From: Oscillospiraceae bacterium
GTDB taxonomy: Bacteria; Bacillota; Clostridia; Oscillospirales; Ruminococcaceae
DNA length: 64,000 bases
NCBI GenBank assembly: GCA_900768995.1
Contig: CAAGEZ010000039.1
Location: 75,166-139,165, forward strand
Reading direction: 5' to 3'
The position numbers were made by a program, and so were the translations under genes. Numbering within the stretch: the stretch's first letter is position 1; every line of letters starts with the position of its first letter. This document shows positions 35,183 through 43,021 of this stretch, piece by piece. Under the pieces are notes generated by a model. That model saw only the letters and a program-made list of their open reading frames with translations. It was not told where the DNA came from and did no database searches.

Positions 35183-36501
35183 TACTCAGCCTCCTTTTCC
35201 TCATCATCTGAATCATCAGTGTACTGCCCGACTATTTCGTCGATCTTGCCCTCAAGGGTATCGAGCAGTTCGTTTATAACACTGTCTTCAGGTTCATCGT
35301 CACCGGACACTGTAGTTCCCTGATCAGATGCAGGCATATTTTTGTTGCTCAGTTCGTCAGCCTTGGGGTTGTCGGATGGCTTCATACCAATGACCTGACG
35401 CACCTCATTGGAACTGAGTATCTCGTTTCTGGTGAGCTTATCGGCTGCTTCGGCAATATCACTGACAGGCATCATCTTAAACGGGTCACGGAAAGCCATA
35501 ATGGACTGAAGCTGTGTTCGGGCGGTCTTAGTCAGAAATTTTCTTTTCATCTCATCGACCATAGCAGACATTATCGGCTGAATAGTGCGGTTATAGTAGT
35601 TAAGCATAGTCTTTTCATCCGCCGTGCCATCCAGTATACTCTGCGTAAGTCCGAGCTGACTTAAAAGAAGATTAGTAAGATACTCTATCTGACTCATAAG
35701 ATTGTTCTCAACAGGACGATTAAGCTGTTGTATCCGCTCAGTGCCGTCAGTATAAGCTATACCGTATTTACTTCCGGCAAGCTGTGACTCAATGTCCCGT
35801 CGCCTTTTTTCAGCCTGTTCCTGACGTGTCGGCGTCTTGATGACATATGGCAGCTGAATAATAAGGTCAAGCTTTCCCGAACTGTTCTGCTCGTCAACAA
35901 TGTCTAACAGACTGAACTTCCGAATCAGTCTCTGCATTGTGGAATTGGTTTCATTCATCACCGCATACAGCGGATTTTCCACAATACCGACAGTGCTTTT
36001 GGGAAGTATGATTTCTTCACGTCGTCCGGTGTTTTCGTTATACACGCTGACCTTGATATGTTTGGGCATCCACTGTATAACACGACCTGTCCTGAGCTGC
36101 AGTACATCGTATGAGCCTGTGATGATTGGATCAAATGTTGTCTCTACGGGGACAAGCACCACAACACCCTCATCGAGCATTGACATAACCGCATCCTGAA
36201 TAAACGCTCGGTTAGTCTGGTCAATATTTGATTCAACAGACAGGCAGTTATTGAGATTTGATTTGATAGTCTCAAGATAGTGATTATCTTCATCCACCCT
36301 GACGTGCCGTATGTCTATAGCCGCTGCGTCCATAGCTATTCTGTTACATACAGATGTAACAAAAGATTGGTCATTGCCTCTGGCAAACCGCAGTCTGTCA
36401 GGACGGTAGCTATAAGACATACTGATGTCCTTATAATCCCAGTCATTCTTTTCATTATTGAATGCATTCCAGGCGTGACGAAGTCTGTCTGTAAACTTCA
36501 T
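35182..36501 (-). CDS. Portal protein (HK97 type)
   Basis: 439 aa. ATG 36,501 is set by AAGGAGGTGAG upstream. It forms the dodecameric ring at the capsid vertex through which DNA passes. Recognisable segments: CNRIAMDAAAIDIRHVRVD, YLTNLLLSQLGLTQSILDGTA (in parts), and an acidic C-terminal tail typical of portals. It follows the cargo-like genes and precedes the capsid fusion. Confidence 0.88.
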   Translation of the reverse strand: MKFTDRLRHAWNAFNNEKNDWDYKDISMSYSYRPDRLRFARGNDQSFVTSVCNRIAMDAAAIDIRHVRVDEDNHYLETIKSNLNNCLSVESNIDQTNRAFIQDAVMSMLDEGVVVLVPVETTFDPIITGSYDVLQLRTGRVIQWMPKHIKVSVYNENTGRREEIILPKSTVGIVENPLYAVMNETNSTMQRLIRKFSLLDIVDEQNSSGKLDLIIQLPYVIKTPTRQEQAEKRRRDIESQLAGSKYGIAYTDGTERIQQLNRPVENNLMSQIEYLTNLLLSQLGLTQSILDGTADEKTMLNYYNRTIQPIMSAMVDEMKRKFLTKTARTQLQSIMAFRDPFKMMPVSDIAEAADKLTRNEILSSNEVRQVIGMKPSDNPKADELSNKNMPASDQGTTVSGDDEPEDSVINELLDTLEGKIDEIVGQYTDDSDDEEKEAE

Positions 36502-36540
36502 TTTGAATTTCTCACCTCCTTGAGTGTAATAGTAAATCAA

Positions 36541-36918
36541 TTAACGTTTCTTGAGTATCTTGTTAGTGATCATTCGACCAGTCTCTATTGATTCACGATT
36601 ATTCCTATAAAATGTTGCCTGATCAGAGTATAACTTATCGAAATTTTTTGTGTCTATCTTGTATTCCTGACACATTAAGTCGAAAAAATCGAGATCGTCG
36701 ATGTCAGCAAATTTTCCAAAATCGGCAGTGAGTTTCTTACTACTTTTAACGATTCTGTCGCCTTCAGATCGCCATGCATCGCCCTTTCTATCATATTCAT
36801 TATAAGCATTAACATGCTTTTTTCCTTCGGCAGTAAGAGAACCATCTTTATTCTGATATCGTCTTACACCCCATTTCATGCCTAATATGCCAAAGTGACA
36901 TAAATTATTTTTATACAT
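36541..36918 (-). CDS. HHG-tag protein, 125 aa
   Basis: The N-terminus is the shared tag in variant form: CHFGILGMKWGVRRYQN followed by KDGSLTAEGKK. The rest is a charged helical domain (DIDDLDFFDLMCQEYKIDTK) with no recognised motif. ATG 36,918 follows GAGGAG. The same tag begins proteins at 37,600, 41,230 and (in part) 43,942. Function unknown; see findings. Confidence 0.7.
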   Translation of the reverse strand: MYKNNLCHFGILGMKWGVRRYQNKDGSLTAEGKKHVNAYNEYDRKGDAWRSEGDRIVKSSKKLTADFGKFADIDDLDFFDLMCQEYKIDTKNFDKLYSDQATFYRNNRESIETGRMITNKILKKR

Positions 36919-36945
36919 TATGTTATCACTCCTCATTATATATAT

Positions 36946-36972
36946 AAAAAAAAAGGCCCGCCGAAGCGAGTC
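36946..36972 (-). terminator. Intrinsic terminator of the 60-aa gene
   Basis: On the minus strand a stem of about 7 bp with a TTCG loop (36,955-36,972), followed by nine Ts (36,946-36,954). Confidence 0.72.
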
Positions 36973-36992
36973 AATTATTTATTAAGGTATAT

Positions 36993-37175
36993 TCAATTTT
37001 TATCTGTATTTTTGGTCATATGCTTTGGAGGACCGTCAGCTTCGGTTTTCTGTTTTATAATGCAATCATTCTCGGCAGTAGGTCTATTGCTAAGTTTATT
37101 GTTGACATCATTCTTAACAATAAGTCCGGCAGTAACTATTCCGCCAATCGTCAGCAGTATTTTAGATATATTCAT
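36993..37175 (-). CDS. Small single-span membrane protein with its own promoter
   Basis: 60 aa: hydrophobic residues 4-22 (SKILLTIGGIVTAGLIV), then a polar tail rich in Asn, Lys and Thr. AAAGGAG lies 9 nt before ATG 37,175. It has a consensus sigma-A promoter and its own terminator, so it can be transcribed alone and in the lysogen, unlike its late-gene neighbours. Not recognised; possibly a lysogenic conversion or superinfection-exclusion factor (inference). Confidence 0.68.
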   Translation of the reverse strand: MNISKILLTIGGIVTAGLIVKNDVNNKLSNRPTAENDCIIKQKTEADGPPKHMTKNTDKN

Positions 37176-37205
37176 ATGCCATAACTCCTTTCAATATTTT
37201 GCATA

Positions 37206-37234
37206 AGTATATCACATTTTTAGTATCTTGTCAA
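37206..37234 (-). promoter_or_regulatory. Consensus sigma-A promoter inside the prophage
   Basis: On the minus strand TTGACA (37,229-37,234), 17 nt, TATACT (37,206-37,211), ending about 30 nt before the start of the 60-aa gene. It is the best sigma-A promoter in the late region. Confidence 0.8.
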
Positions 37235-37600
37235 TCACTTAGACTGTTGCATACGAAGAATTTCTTTATATGAAAGTTTCGTTTCAGCATTGAGCTTAGT
37301 TTTGACTTTTTCATCTTTAAGATCTTCTTTAGCCCAGTTAAGTTTCTTTGCACTGTTATTAAGATCTTTGGTTACTTTCTGATTATACACCATACCACCG
37401 TATGTTGATTTACTGTAATTATTTACAGCCTTTTTATAATCAGCTTTGGCATTATCGAGATTCTTTTTAGCACCATCAACATCATTAGGATAATAACGTT
37501 CACGTCCTGCGGGAGTAAGCGAACCATCCTAATTTTGAAATCTTCGAATTCCCCAATGTTGTCCTTTAATGCCGTGATGGTATAAATATGTATTATTCAT
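37235..37600 (-). pseudogene. HHG-tag protein with in-frame TAG
   Basis: ATG 37,600 (AAGGAGG upstream) opens the tag (YHHGIKGQHWGIRRFQN). Codon 24 is TAG (37,529-37,531), exactly where other copies have Ala or Lys before DGSLT. After it the frame is open to TGA at 37,235, and the tag resumes as DGSLTPAGRERYY. The rest is a helical lysine-rich domain of about 95 aa. The simplest reading is a recent nonsense mutation. TAG is used as a normal stop elsewhere in the prophage (44,353), so recoding is unlikely. Confidence 0.72.
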
Positions 37601-37656
37601 CTGGATCCTCCTTCTACGCAGTTTTTACGACCTATGTTATGAAAGGATGTGTTATT

Positions 37657-37854
37657 ATGCAAATTAAAATTACTAATGAAATGTGTGCAATCACCAAAAA
37701 GGTAGTTGATGATTATAATAAAATGAATAATGCTGAATTCTTTAAAAAATATTATTGTTCTAAGAATCGGTATTTCATTCGTGTAATACTTTTCAAAGAT
37801 CCATATATGAATGCACCATTGGCAAAATTAGGAAAATGGTTAATTAAACACTGA
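37657..37854 (+). CDS. Small plus-strand protein between portal and terminase genes
   Basis: 65 aa, basic, starting at ATG 37,657 with AAAGGA 10 nt upstream. It is encoded against the direction of all late genes and ends in a strong terminator. A possible promoter (TTGTCC, 16 nt, TATAAA at 37,559-37,586) overlaps the start of the HHG pseudogene. I do not recognise the family. Orientation and position suggest a moron gene. Confidence 0.55.
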   Translation: MQIKITNEMCAITKKVVDDYNKMNNAEFFKKYYCSKNRYFIRVILFKDPYMNAPLAKLGKWLIKH

Positions 37855-37859
37855 TTTAC

Positions 37860-37898
37860 AAAAAAAAGAGAGCATTTCTTACACGCTCTCTTTTTTTC
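37860..37898. terminator. Bidirectional intrinsic terminator
   Basis: A 7-bp stem AGAGAGC/GCTCTCT (37,867-37,873 with 37,885-37,891) flanked by A-rich and T-rich runs, so it works for the small plus-strand gene and at the end of the terminase gene. Confidence 0.8.
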
Positions 37899-39642
37899 AC
37901 ATAAATGCTTCTCGATTAGACTTATAAGCTATATAAGCGTCCATCATAGCAGCAACAGCATCTATCTTCTGGTCAGCACGCTTCTTCCATAGCTTTCTGT
38001 TTCCATTGGTGTCTTCAAGAGTAATACAGTTACCCATCGCATAAGTCATAAGCTCCTCGTCAAAAAGTAAAAGTCTGTCCTCAGCAAGGTCTTTAAGCTC
38101 ACCAAGAGGAACAGACTCTGTTTTTGCACCCTGTATTACCTTTTCCACTCCGAACGGACCGTTTTCGGTGACCCATCTGTCCACAAAATCTCTTGCGTTA
38201 TAGGGGTCATAACCGAAACAAAGAACATCATAATTGCTTTCTGTTATATGTCTGTCCAGGTCTTCGTACACTTCGATCATATCGAGAACTGTGCCCTCAA
38301 GAACAACAAGACTTCCTTCATTCATAAACTGCTCGTACTTTACACGCATAGCAGGCGGAAGCTTGTCCAGTGTTCTGGACGAAATATAGCATCTGGTTTT
38401 TACACCAAATGCTCCACCTGATAATGGGAACAGAAAAGTGAATGCGCAGAAATCATCACCCTGCGAAAGGTCTCCCCCAAGTGCACAGGGCATCTGCCAG
38501 AAATCTCTCTTACGATGTGGAAGAGTTTCTTCATATGTGAAGTAGTATGTGCATCCCTCCATAGGGATACCGAATCTTTTGGCAAGAATATCGTTTCTTG
38601 TAGCAGGGGCTTTTTCGGCTCTTTCCACGTCAAGCTGGTAAGTCTCGTAGCTCACACTCTTGCCGATGTTCGGATTAGCCTTGACCCACATTTCGGGATT
38701 ATTGACCTCGTCAATGCTGTCAAGCTTGTACCACCATATGGAAACGTGGGGGTTAATGTACTCACCCTTGAGTATACTCATTAACTCCATTTTGATTGTA
38801 TCGCCGCTCCCATTTCGGACTGTACCCTCTGAAGAGGTTGCAATGATAAGATAATCGTCTATCTTAGACGCACCCTGCTCAAGAGCACCGATGACATCCT
38901 CTCTGATGTCTCCTGAAAGCCATTCATCGACCGTTGCTATCTTGCATCGCAGTCCCTGCAGCTTCGCAATTGACATCGGACGGACTTCAATGGTCGACCC
39001 TGTAATAAAATTCTCAATACCTTTTTTGGTCGATGCTAACTTCTGACGATTGGCCTTTGAACCGGTCGTGTTCTGCAGCGAGCCCTCTGTAAGGAACTTG
39101 AACAGCGGTCCTCTTGCTCTTGTGATGGCGGTACGTATAGGAGACATTACCTCATCAGCCTGTTTCATAGTCGGTGCAGTAGTGACTCCGTGAGTGGTTG
39201 TCACATCAATATTCTGCTGATATGACTGATGACAGGACTCATACAGGGATTTGGCAGCGCCTCGCCCAACAATAAGATACTGCTTGTTGGTCAGACGTTT
39301 CTTGACCCGACGGCGAACATAGTGTCCCCCATGACCGTCTGCATCAGGCTCGTATACGCTTCTTTCAACAAAGTAATACCAGCCATATACCTGTTCTGCC
39401 CAGAGCTTAAAGCTGTCGAGCATCTTCAGGTCAGAGCCGTCTGTAAGTGTAAGTTCTGCTTCGCAGTATTTGATAAATCCCTCTACTGCACGGTCGTCAT
39501 AGTAGATTCCGGGGTTATCAATGAGGTCGTCAATACGTCCCATTTCCATAGAGATCTCACGGTTAACGGGTATCTCTCCCCGCATTACGGCATCTCTGAA
39601 CTGACCGTAATATTTTGGTACGGCAGTGTTTGAAAGTGCCAT
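37897..39642 (-). CDS. Terminase large subunit
   Basis: 581 aa, the ATP-driven DNA packaging motor and nuclease. The Walker A-like motif is VGRGAAKSLYES, Walker B is CKIATVDEW, and the coupling motif is YLIIATSSEG. The RNase H-like nuclease acidic residues are in LGGDLSQGDDF, FGYDPYNARDF and the C-terminal DAVAAMMDAY. AAAGGAG lies 9 nt before the ATG. Unusually, several small genes separate it from the small-subunit-like gene and from the portal gene. Confidence 0.95.
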   Translation of the reverse strand: MALSNTAVPKYYGQFRDAVMRGEIPVNREISMEMGRIDDLIDNPGIYYDDRAVEGFIKYCEAELTLTDGSDLKMLDSFKLWAEQVYGWYYFVERSVYEPDADGHGGHYVRRRVKKRLTNKQYLIVGRGAAKSLYESCHQSYQQNIDVTTTHGVTTAPTMKQADEVMSPIRTAITRARGPLFKFLTEGSLQNTTGSKANRQKLASTKKGIENFITGSTIEVRPMSIAKLQGLRCKIATVDEWLSGDIREDVIGALEQGASKIDDYLIIATSSEGTVRNGSGDTIKMELMSILKGEYINPHVSIWWYKLDSIDEVNNPEMWVKANPNIGKSVSYETYQLDVERAEKAPATRNDILAKRFGIPMEGCTYYFTYEETLPHRKRDFWQMPCALGGDLSQGDDFCAFTFLFPLSGGAFGVKTRCYISSRTLDKLPPAMRVKYEQFMNEGSLVVLEGTVLDMIEVYEDLDRHITESNYDVLCFGYDPYNARDFVDRWVTENGPFGVEKVIQGAKTESVPLGELKDLAEDRLLLFDEELMTYAMGNCITLEDTNGNRKLWKKRADQKIDAVAAMMDAYIAYKSNREAFM

Positions 39643-39693
39643 ATGTGATTGCTCCTTTTGGTATTAATAGTCTGACAAAATCTGCAAGGTCTC

Positions 39694-39722
39694 TTGATTT
39701 TTGTATTTATATATGATATAAT
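39694..39722 (+). promoter_or_regulatory. Promoter of the EcsC-family gene
   Basis: TTGATT (39,694-39,699), 17 nt, TATAAT (39,717-39,722), 28 nt before the start codon. Confidence 0.72.
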
Positions 39723-39750
39723 GAATTAAATGTTACTTTGAGGTGATAAT

Positions 39751-40812
39751 ATGAACGCCACACTTACTATACCAAATCCAATTATTGACAGCAAAGAAGA
39801 GGACGACTATAAGAAGCTGTCGGAAAGATATAAAAAGCTTATTGAACCTAAAACAATATCACTTATAGGTCAGGCAGCAATTGAAAAAATTCCTAAAAAC
39901 ATCCGGGACAAAGCTGCTATAGTAGGCGGAACAGCTCAAAAATGCATAACAGAAACCGAACTGTATAATCAGTGTGTAAACATAATTATGAATGGCTTTG
40001 ATGTTCTTGAAAAAACAGCAGCAAAAATTTCAGTAAATCCAAATAAGATTATTGAAAAGCTCAACGAAATGGAAACTGTAAATGAGGTATCTTCTATTGA
40101 CGATATCTGCTTTGCAAGGGAATATGATATTGCCAAGATTGTTTCGTCATACAAAGTTGGCGACATTGCATCTGCTTTTGTTGAGGGAGCTGCCACAGGA
40201 GCTCCGGGTTTTGCAGGATTACCTTTTAATATTGTACTAAGTACATTTCTTTATTATCGTGCCGTTCAGTCTATTGCAATTCACTATGGCTATGACACAA
40301 AAAACAACTCAGACGAACTTGAGATTGCCAGTGAAGTTTTTATGAGTGCTTTAAGTCCTAAATCAAAAGGTCAAAGTGAAATAAGCACTACAATCACTAA
40401 AATTATGGCTATGGCTGAGTTAAACGTTATAAAGCAGACTGCCAAAAAGACTTGGTCCGATATGGCAGCGAGAGGCGGAATTTGCTTACTGATAACACAA
40501 ATGCGGGCATTGGCAAATCGAGCTGCACAAAACGCTTTAAAGAATGTTGGTGTTAAAGGTCTTGAACAGAATGCATTTAAAAATGTATTTGAACAAATTG
40601 GAAAAGGTATCACTAAAAAAAACATAGGCAAGTGCATACCAGCAGTCAGTGCTATAATAGGCGCATTATTTGATGTAAGTCAAATGAACACCGTTCTTGA
40701 ATATGCTGACATTTTTTACAGAAAACGCTTTATTGCTGAAAAAGAAGTTCGAATTAATATGCAGATAGAACCTGTATCGGTTATTGATGTAACTGATTCT
40801 GCCAATATTTAA
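39751..40812 (+). CDS. EcsC family protein on the opposite strand
   Basis: 353 aa. The central part has the EcsC pattern (AFVEGAATGAPGFAGLPFNIV, IAIHYGYDTKNN in parts), with several moderately hydrophobic helices (GFAGLPFNIVLSTFLYY, PAVSAIIGALFDV). GAGGTGATAAT precedes the ATG. It lies between TerL and head-connector genes but on the plus strand, with its own promoter, so it can be expressed in the lysogen. EcsC-domain proteins are membrane-associated and of unclear biochemistry. A role in protecting the lysogen is an inference. Confidence 0.78.
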   Translation: MNATLTIPNPIIDSKEEDDYKKLSERYKKLIEPKTISLIGQAAIEKIPKNIRDKAAIVGGTAQKCITETELYNQCVNIIMNGFDVLEKTAAKISVNPNKIIEKLNEMETVNEVSSIDDICFAREYDIAKIVSSYKVGDIASAFVEGAATGAPGFAGLPFNIVLSTFLYYRAVQSIAIHYGYDTKNNSDELEIASEVFMSALSPKSKGQSEISTTITKIMAMAELNVIKQTAKKTWSDMAARGGICLLITQMRALANRAAQNALKNVGVKGLEQNAFKNVFEQIGKGITKKNIGKCIPAVSAIIGALFDVSQMNTVLEYADIFYRKRFIAEKEVRINMQIEPVSVIDVTDSANI

Positions 40813-40816
40813 AACA

Positions 40817-41230
40817 TCACTTCTTCTTAGCCCCGCCATTAAACATAGCCGAGCCAAATTCCTTTGCATCAAACTTTCCTGATGCCGCAGCCTTGATACC
40901 ATAAAGAGCAGCACCCGCAACAGCGGTTGTGACAACCTTCTGACCTATTTGTCCGAGCATCTGTTTAGCTGCTCTTCTTCCGGGATAAAGCTCATCCTCA
41001 GTAAGGTCTTTCAGCTGTTTCTCCATTTTAAGACGCTCAACCTTATTTTTAAGATCAGTCATACTCATTGTACGACGATTCTTAACATCTTCTTTTTTCT
41101 GAGCAGTAGCATCATATCTGGCTCTCTTCACCTTACCCTCAGCCGTTAGGCTTCCGTCAGCGTTCTGATATCGTCTTATCCCCCACTTCTGTCCTTTGAT
41201 TCCGTGGTGGTATAAATAGTTGTTATACAT
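40817..41230 (-). CDS. HHG-tag protein with membrane segment
   Basis: 137 aa. It carries the cleanest copy of the tag: YLYHHGIKGQKWGIRRYQN, then ADGSLTAEGKVKR. A charged helical part follows (MSMTDLKNKVERLKMEKQ), and one C-terminal hydrophobic segment (VVTTAVAGAALYGIKAA). It overlaps the connector gene by 8 nt and converges on the EcsC gene with a 4-nt gap. Function unknown. Confidence 0.75.
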   Translation of the reverse strand: MYNNYLYHHGIKGQKWGIRRYQNADGSLTAEGKVKRARYDATAQKKEDVKNRRTMSMTDLKNKVERLKMEKQLKDLTEDELYPGRRAAKQMLGQIGQKVVTTAVAGAALYGIKAAASGKFDAKEFGSAMFNGGAKKK

Positions 41231-41588
41231 TTGTTGCCTCCTTCTGAGGTTTATCTGTTACACTAAGTATCCTGAACTCCAGTTCACTTATCATCTGTTT
41301 CATTGATTCAATGTGTGCAGAATTCTGAGGCGGGTCAAATATAAGCCTGACCTTGAGCTGCACATATGTCTTTACAAATTCAAGCAGTTTGGTATCACCG
41401 ATAAACTCGCCCCATGTCTGCGATGAATCAGTAACAATGAAGCCGTCTTCGGGACCGGCACCAAGCTGATTGAGAATAGCAAAAGCAGAATTGATTGTAA
41501 TAATAATATCGGCATCAAAATTCTCATCTTCCTCGGGGATACCTCCGAGGAGTTTTTTTATTGACGTAAGAATGCTGTCCAAGACCAT
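41223..41588 (-). CDS. Head-tail connector (gp6-like)
   Basis: 121 aa, helical. The pattern is that of phage connector adaptors: IIITINSAFAILNQLG, then SQTWGEFIGD and YVQLKVRLIFDPP. GAGGAGG precedes the ATG. In most siphophages this gene follows the capsid gene; here it lies upstream of terminase. Confidence 0.75.
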   Translation of the reverse strand: MVLDSILTSIKKLLGGIPEEDENFDADIIITINSAFAILNQLGAGPEDGFIVTDSSQTWGEFIGDTKLLEFVKTYVQLKVRLIFDPPQNSAHIESMKQMISELEFRILSVTDKPQKEATNV

Positions 41589-41650
41589 ACCTCCTCAGAG
41601 AAAATTCAATAAACAAAAGAGTGAGTGACAGTGCATCACTTACCCTTTCT

Positions 41651-41680
41651 CTTCATAAAAGGGAATGTAATTCTTGCGAA
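41651..41680 (-). promoter_or_regulatory. Intergenic 30-nt motif, copy 1
   Basis: Minus strand: TTCGCA, AGA, ATTACA, N6, TTTATGAAG. It lies between a terminator and the head-tail connector gene. See findings for the five copies. Confidence 0.6.
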
Positions 41681-41682
41681 GC

Positions 41683-41715
41683 AAAAAGAAGAGTCAGTGT
41701 AAACAACACTAACTC
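41683..41715 (-). terminator. Intrinsic terminator
   Basis: On the minus strand GAGTTAGTGT pairs with ACACTGACTC (41,691-41,700 with 41,706-41,715, one G-T or A-C position), followed by a T-rich run. It ends the 54-aa gene. Confidence 0.75.
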
Positions 41716-41726
41716 TCCATTAAAGA

Positions 41727-41891
41727 TTATTCTTCATCTTTTGTATTTTCGTTATTTTTTTTGATTTCAGTCTCAAGTGCTGCCTTTGATATAAGTTCTA
41801 TAGCTTTGGCTCTTGCATTAGTGTATCCTATTGCAGTACCACCAATAAAAGCAACTAAAGCTCCAATTACAAATTCAACCTTATTAAACAT
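41727..41891 (-). CDS. 54-aa membrane protein
   Basis: Starts at ATG 41,891 with AAAGGA 10 nt upstream. The N-terminal half is hydrophobic (VEFVIGALVAFIGGTAIGY), the C-terminal half charged, ending NTKDEE. It lies between two terminators and has the 30-nt motif in front, so it is a single-gene unit. Not recognised. Confidence 0.65.
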   Translation of the reverse strand: MFNKVEFVIGALVAFIGGTAIGYTNARAKAIELISKAALETEIKKNNENTKDEE

Positions 41892-41928
41892 AATTCAAAA
41901 TTCCTTTATATTTTTATTGAAGAATTGT

Positions 41929-41958
41929 CTTCACAATATATCTTGTAAATTCTGCGAA
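41929..41958 (-). promoter_or_regulatory. Intergenic 30-nt motif, copy 2
   Basis: Minus strand: TTCGCA, GAA, TTTACA, N6, ATTGTGAAG. It lies upstream of the 54-aa gene. Confidence 0.55.
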
Positions 41959-42002
41959 GCAAAAAAAAGAGACCAAGCTATTTCAAACCTGATCTCTGTT
42001 TC

Positions 42003-42146
42003 TTAAATGATTGTGTCGTAATACTCTTTGATTGCATCATCAACTGTCTCGATTGAAACGTCCAGCTTTTCCGAAATCTGAGCTTTATCAAGCCCGTCTC
42101 GGTAAAGATACAGAATATCGAGCAGTAAATTTTTCATACAAGCCAT
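42003..42146 (-). CDS. 47-aa protein with helix-turn-helix-like sequence
   Basis: Starts at ATG 42,146 with AAAGGA 9 nt upstream. LYRDGLDKAQISEKLDVSIE and the following helix look like a small helix-turn-helix unit (AQISEKLDVSIETVDDAIK in parts). It could be a tiny regulator. Flanked by terminators and the 30-nt motif. Confidence 0.65.
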   Translation of the reverse strand: MACMKNLLLDILYLYRDGLDKAQISEKLDVSIETVDDAIKEYYDTII

Positions 42147-42158
42147 ACTTTCACATCC

Positions 42159-42188
42159 TTTCATAATACGGCTTGTAAAAGATGCGAA
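42159..42188 (-). promoter_or_regulatory. Intergenic 30-nt motif, copy 3
   Basis: Minus strand: TTCGCA, TCT, TTTACA, N6, ATTATGAAA. Its 3' part merges with the ribosome site of the 47-aa gene. Confidence 0.55.
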
Positions 42189-42223
42189 AAAAAAAGAAGA
42201 GTCAGTGTAAATAACACTAACTC
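42189..42223 (-). terminator. Intrinsic terminator
   Basis: Nearly the same hairpin as at 41,691 (42,199-42,208 with 42,214-42,223), followed on the minus strand by a long T tract. It ends the 126-aa gene. Confidence 0.75.
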
Positions 42224-42234
42224 CTCCTAAAAAG

Positions 42235-42615
42235 TCACTTCAATACTTTCAGTTCTTCAAGTATGTCAGCAAGTCGCTCGCCGTTCTTCTTACGAGTATC
42301 AATTTCCAGCCATTCTTTGTTTGTGAGTTCTCTTCTCAGCTGCCAGTAGTGTCCTAAGCTTCTGTCATAACAATACATATCCTTAATATTCTCTTCCTTC
42401 CTTAGATTTACGTGCCTGCCAATAGTTTTTACTATTGTCACAACACCCGCAATCGCTCCGGGTCCAAGAACCATAATCATTTCCTTATTGTCACGAATCC
42501 ACCATCTTACATTATTGGCTTTCTGTTTCAGATTCTCCTTAAACTCTCTGAATTTGGCTTTCTTTCCTGCCTCGTTAAGTTCAGTAACGTCGATTATAAC
42601 AACCTTTTCTTCCAT
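42235..42615 (-). CDS. Phage membrane-associated protein, 126 aa
   Basis: AAAGGAG precedes the ATG. A basic helical part (KFREFKENLKQKANNVRWWI) is followed by a moderately hydrophobic segment (MIMVLGPGAIAGVVTIV) and a charged C-terminus. Known only as a conserved hypothetical of gut Firmicutes phages. Its own 30-nt motif and terminator mark a separate unit. Confidence 0.65.
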   Translation of the reverse strand: MEEKVVIIDVTELNEAGKKAKFREFKENLKQKANNVRWWIRDNKEMIMVLGPGAIAGVVTIVKTIGRHVNLRKEENIKDMYCYDRSLGHYWQLRRELTNKEWLEIDTRKKNGERLADILEELKVLK

Positions 42616-42647
42616 AATTAAAAACTCCTTTCAATATTGGAATGTTC

Positions 42648-42677
42648 TTCCGTAAAAGAGTTTGTAATTTGTGCGAA
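42648..42677 (-). promoter_or_regulatory. Intergenic 30-nt motif, copy 4
   Basis: Minus strand: TTCGCA, CAA, ATTACA, N6, TTTACGGAA. It lies upstream of the 126-aa gene and directly after a terminator T tract. Confidence 0.55.
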
Positions 42678-42679
42678 GC

Positions 42680-42709
42680 AAAAAAAAAAAGAGCCCGATT
42701 AAGAACTCT
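42680..42709 (-). terminator. Intrinsic terminator
   Basis: On the minus strand AGAGTTC pairs with GGGCTCT (two G-T pairs; 42,690-42,696 with 42,703-42,709), followed by 11 Ts. It overlaps the stop codon of the 93-aa gene. Confidence 0.72.
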
Positions 42710-42980
42710 TTTTTGCTCTTTCACTTTTAAATTTTTCAACGTCAATGTGTACAGCTTTGTCCAAGATTCCACTTAAAATATATGCCGCATAACATCCGAA
42801 GTATGTCACTGCTTCTGACTTTTTATCCACCTTCCATATTGATCCTTCGTGCCACTTCTCATTACATGTTAACATTATGTAATATGAATCACCATACTCA
42901 TCAAACAATGTTATAGGCTTATTGATAAGCTCAGATAAAGTTTCATATTGGATGCAACCATTTATTTTATTCTTATACAT
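42699..42980 (-). CDS. Hypothetical protein, 93 aa
   Basis: ATG 42,980 follows AAAGGAG by 10 nt. The sequence NKPITLFDEYGDSYYIMLT with KWHEGSIWKVDKKSEAV suggests a small beta-rich domain. A degenerate copy of the 30-nt motif (around 42,993-43,022) precedes it. Not recognised. Confidence 0.6.
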   Translation of the reverse strand: MYKNKINGCIQYETLSELINKPITLFDEYGDSYYIMLTCNEKWHEGSIWKVDKKSEAVTYFGCYAAYILSGILDKAVHIDVEKFKSERAKKSS

Positions 42981-43021
42981 AACTGCATTTCTCCTTTCCA
43001 TAATATGCTATGTAAAATGTG

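Noticed and set aside
37529..37531. General TAG recoding in this phage
   Set aside because: Only one frame shows an internal TAG, and the TerS-like gene ends in TAG at 44,353; a nonsense mutation is simpler.
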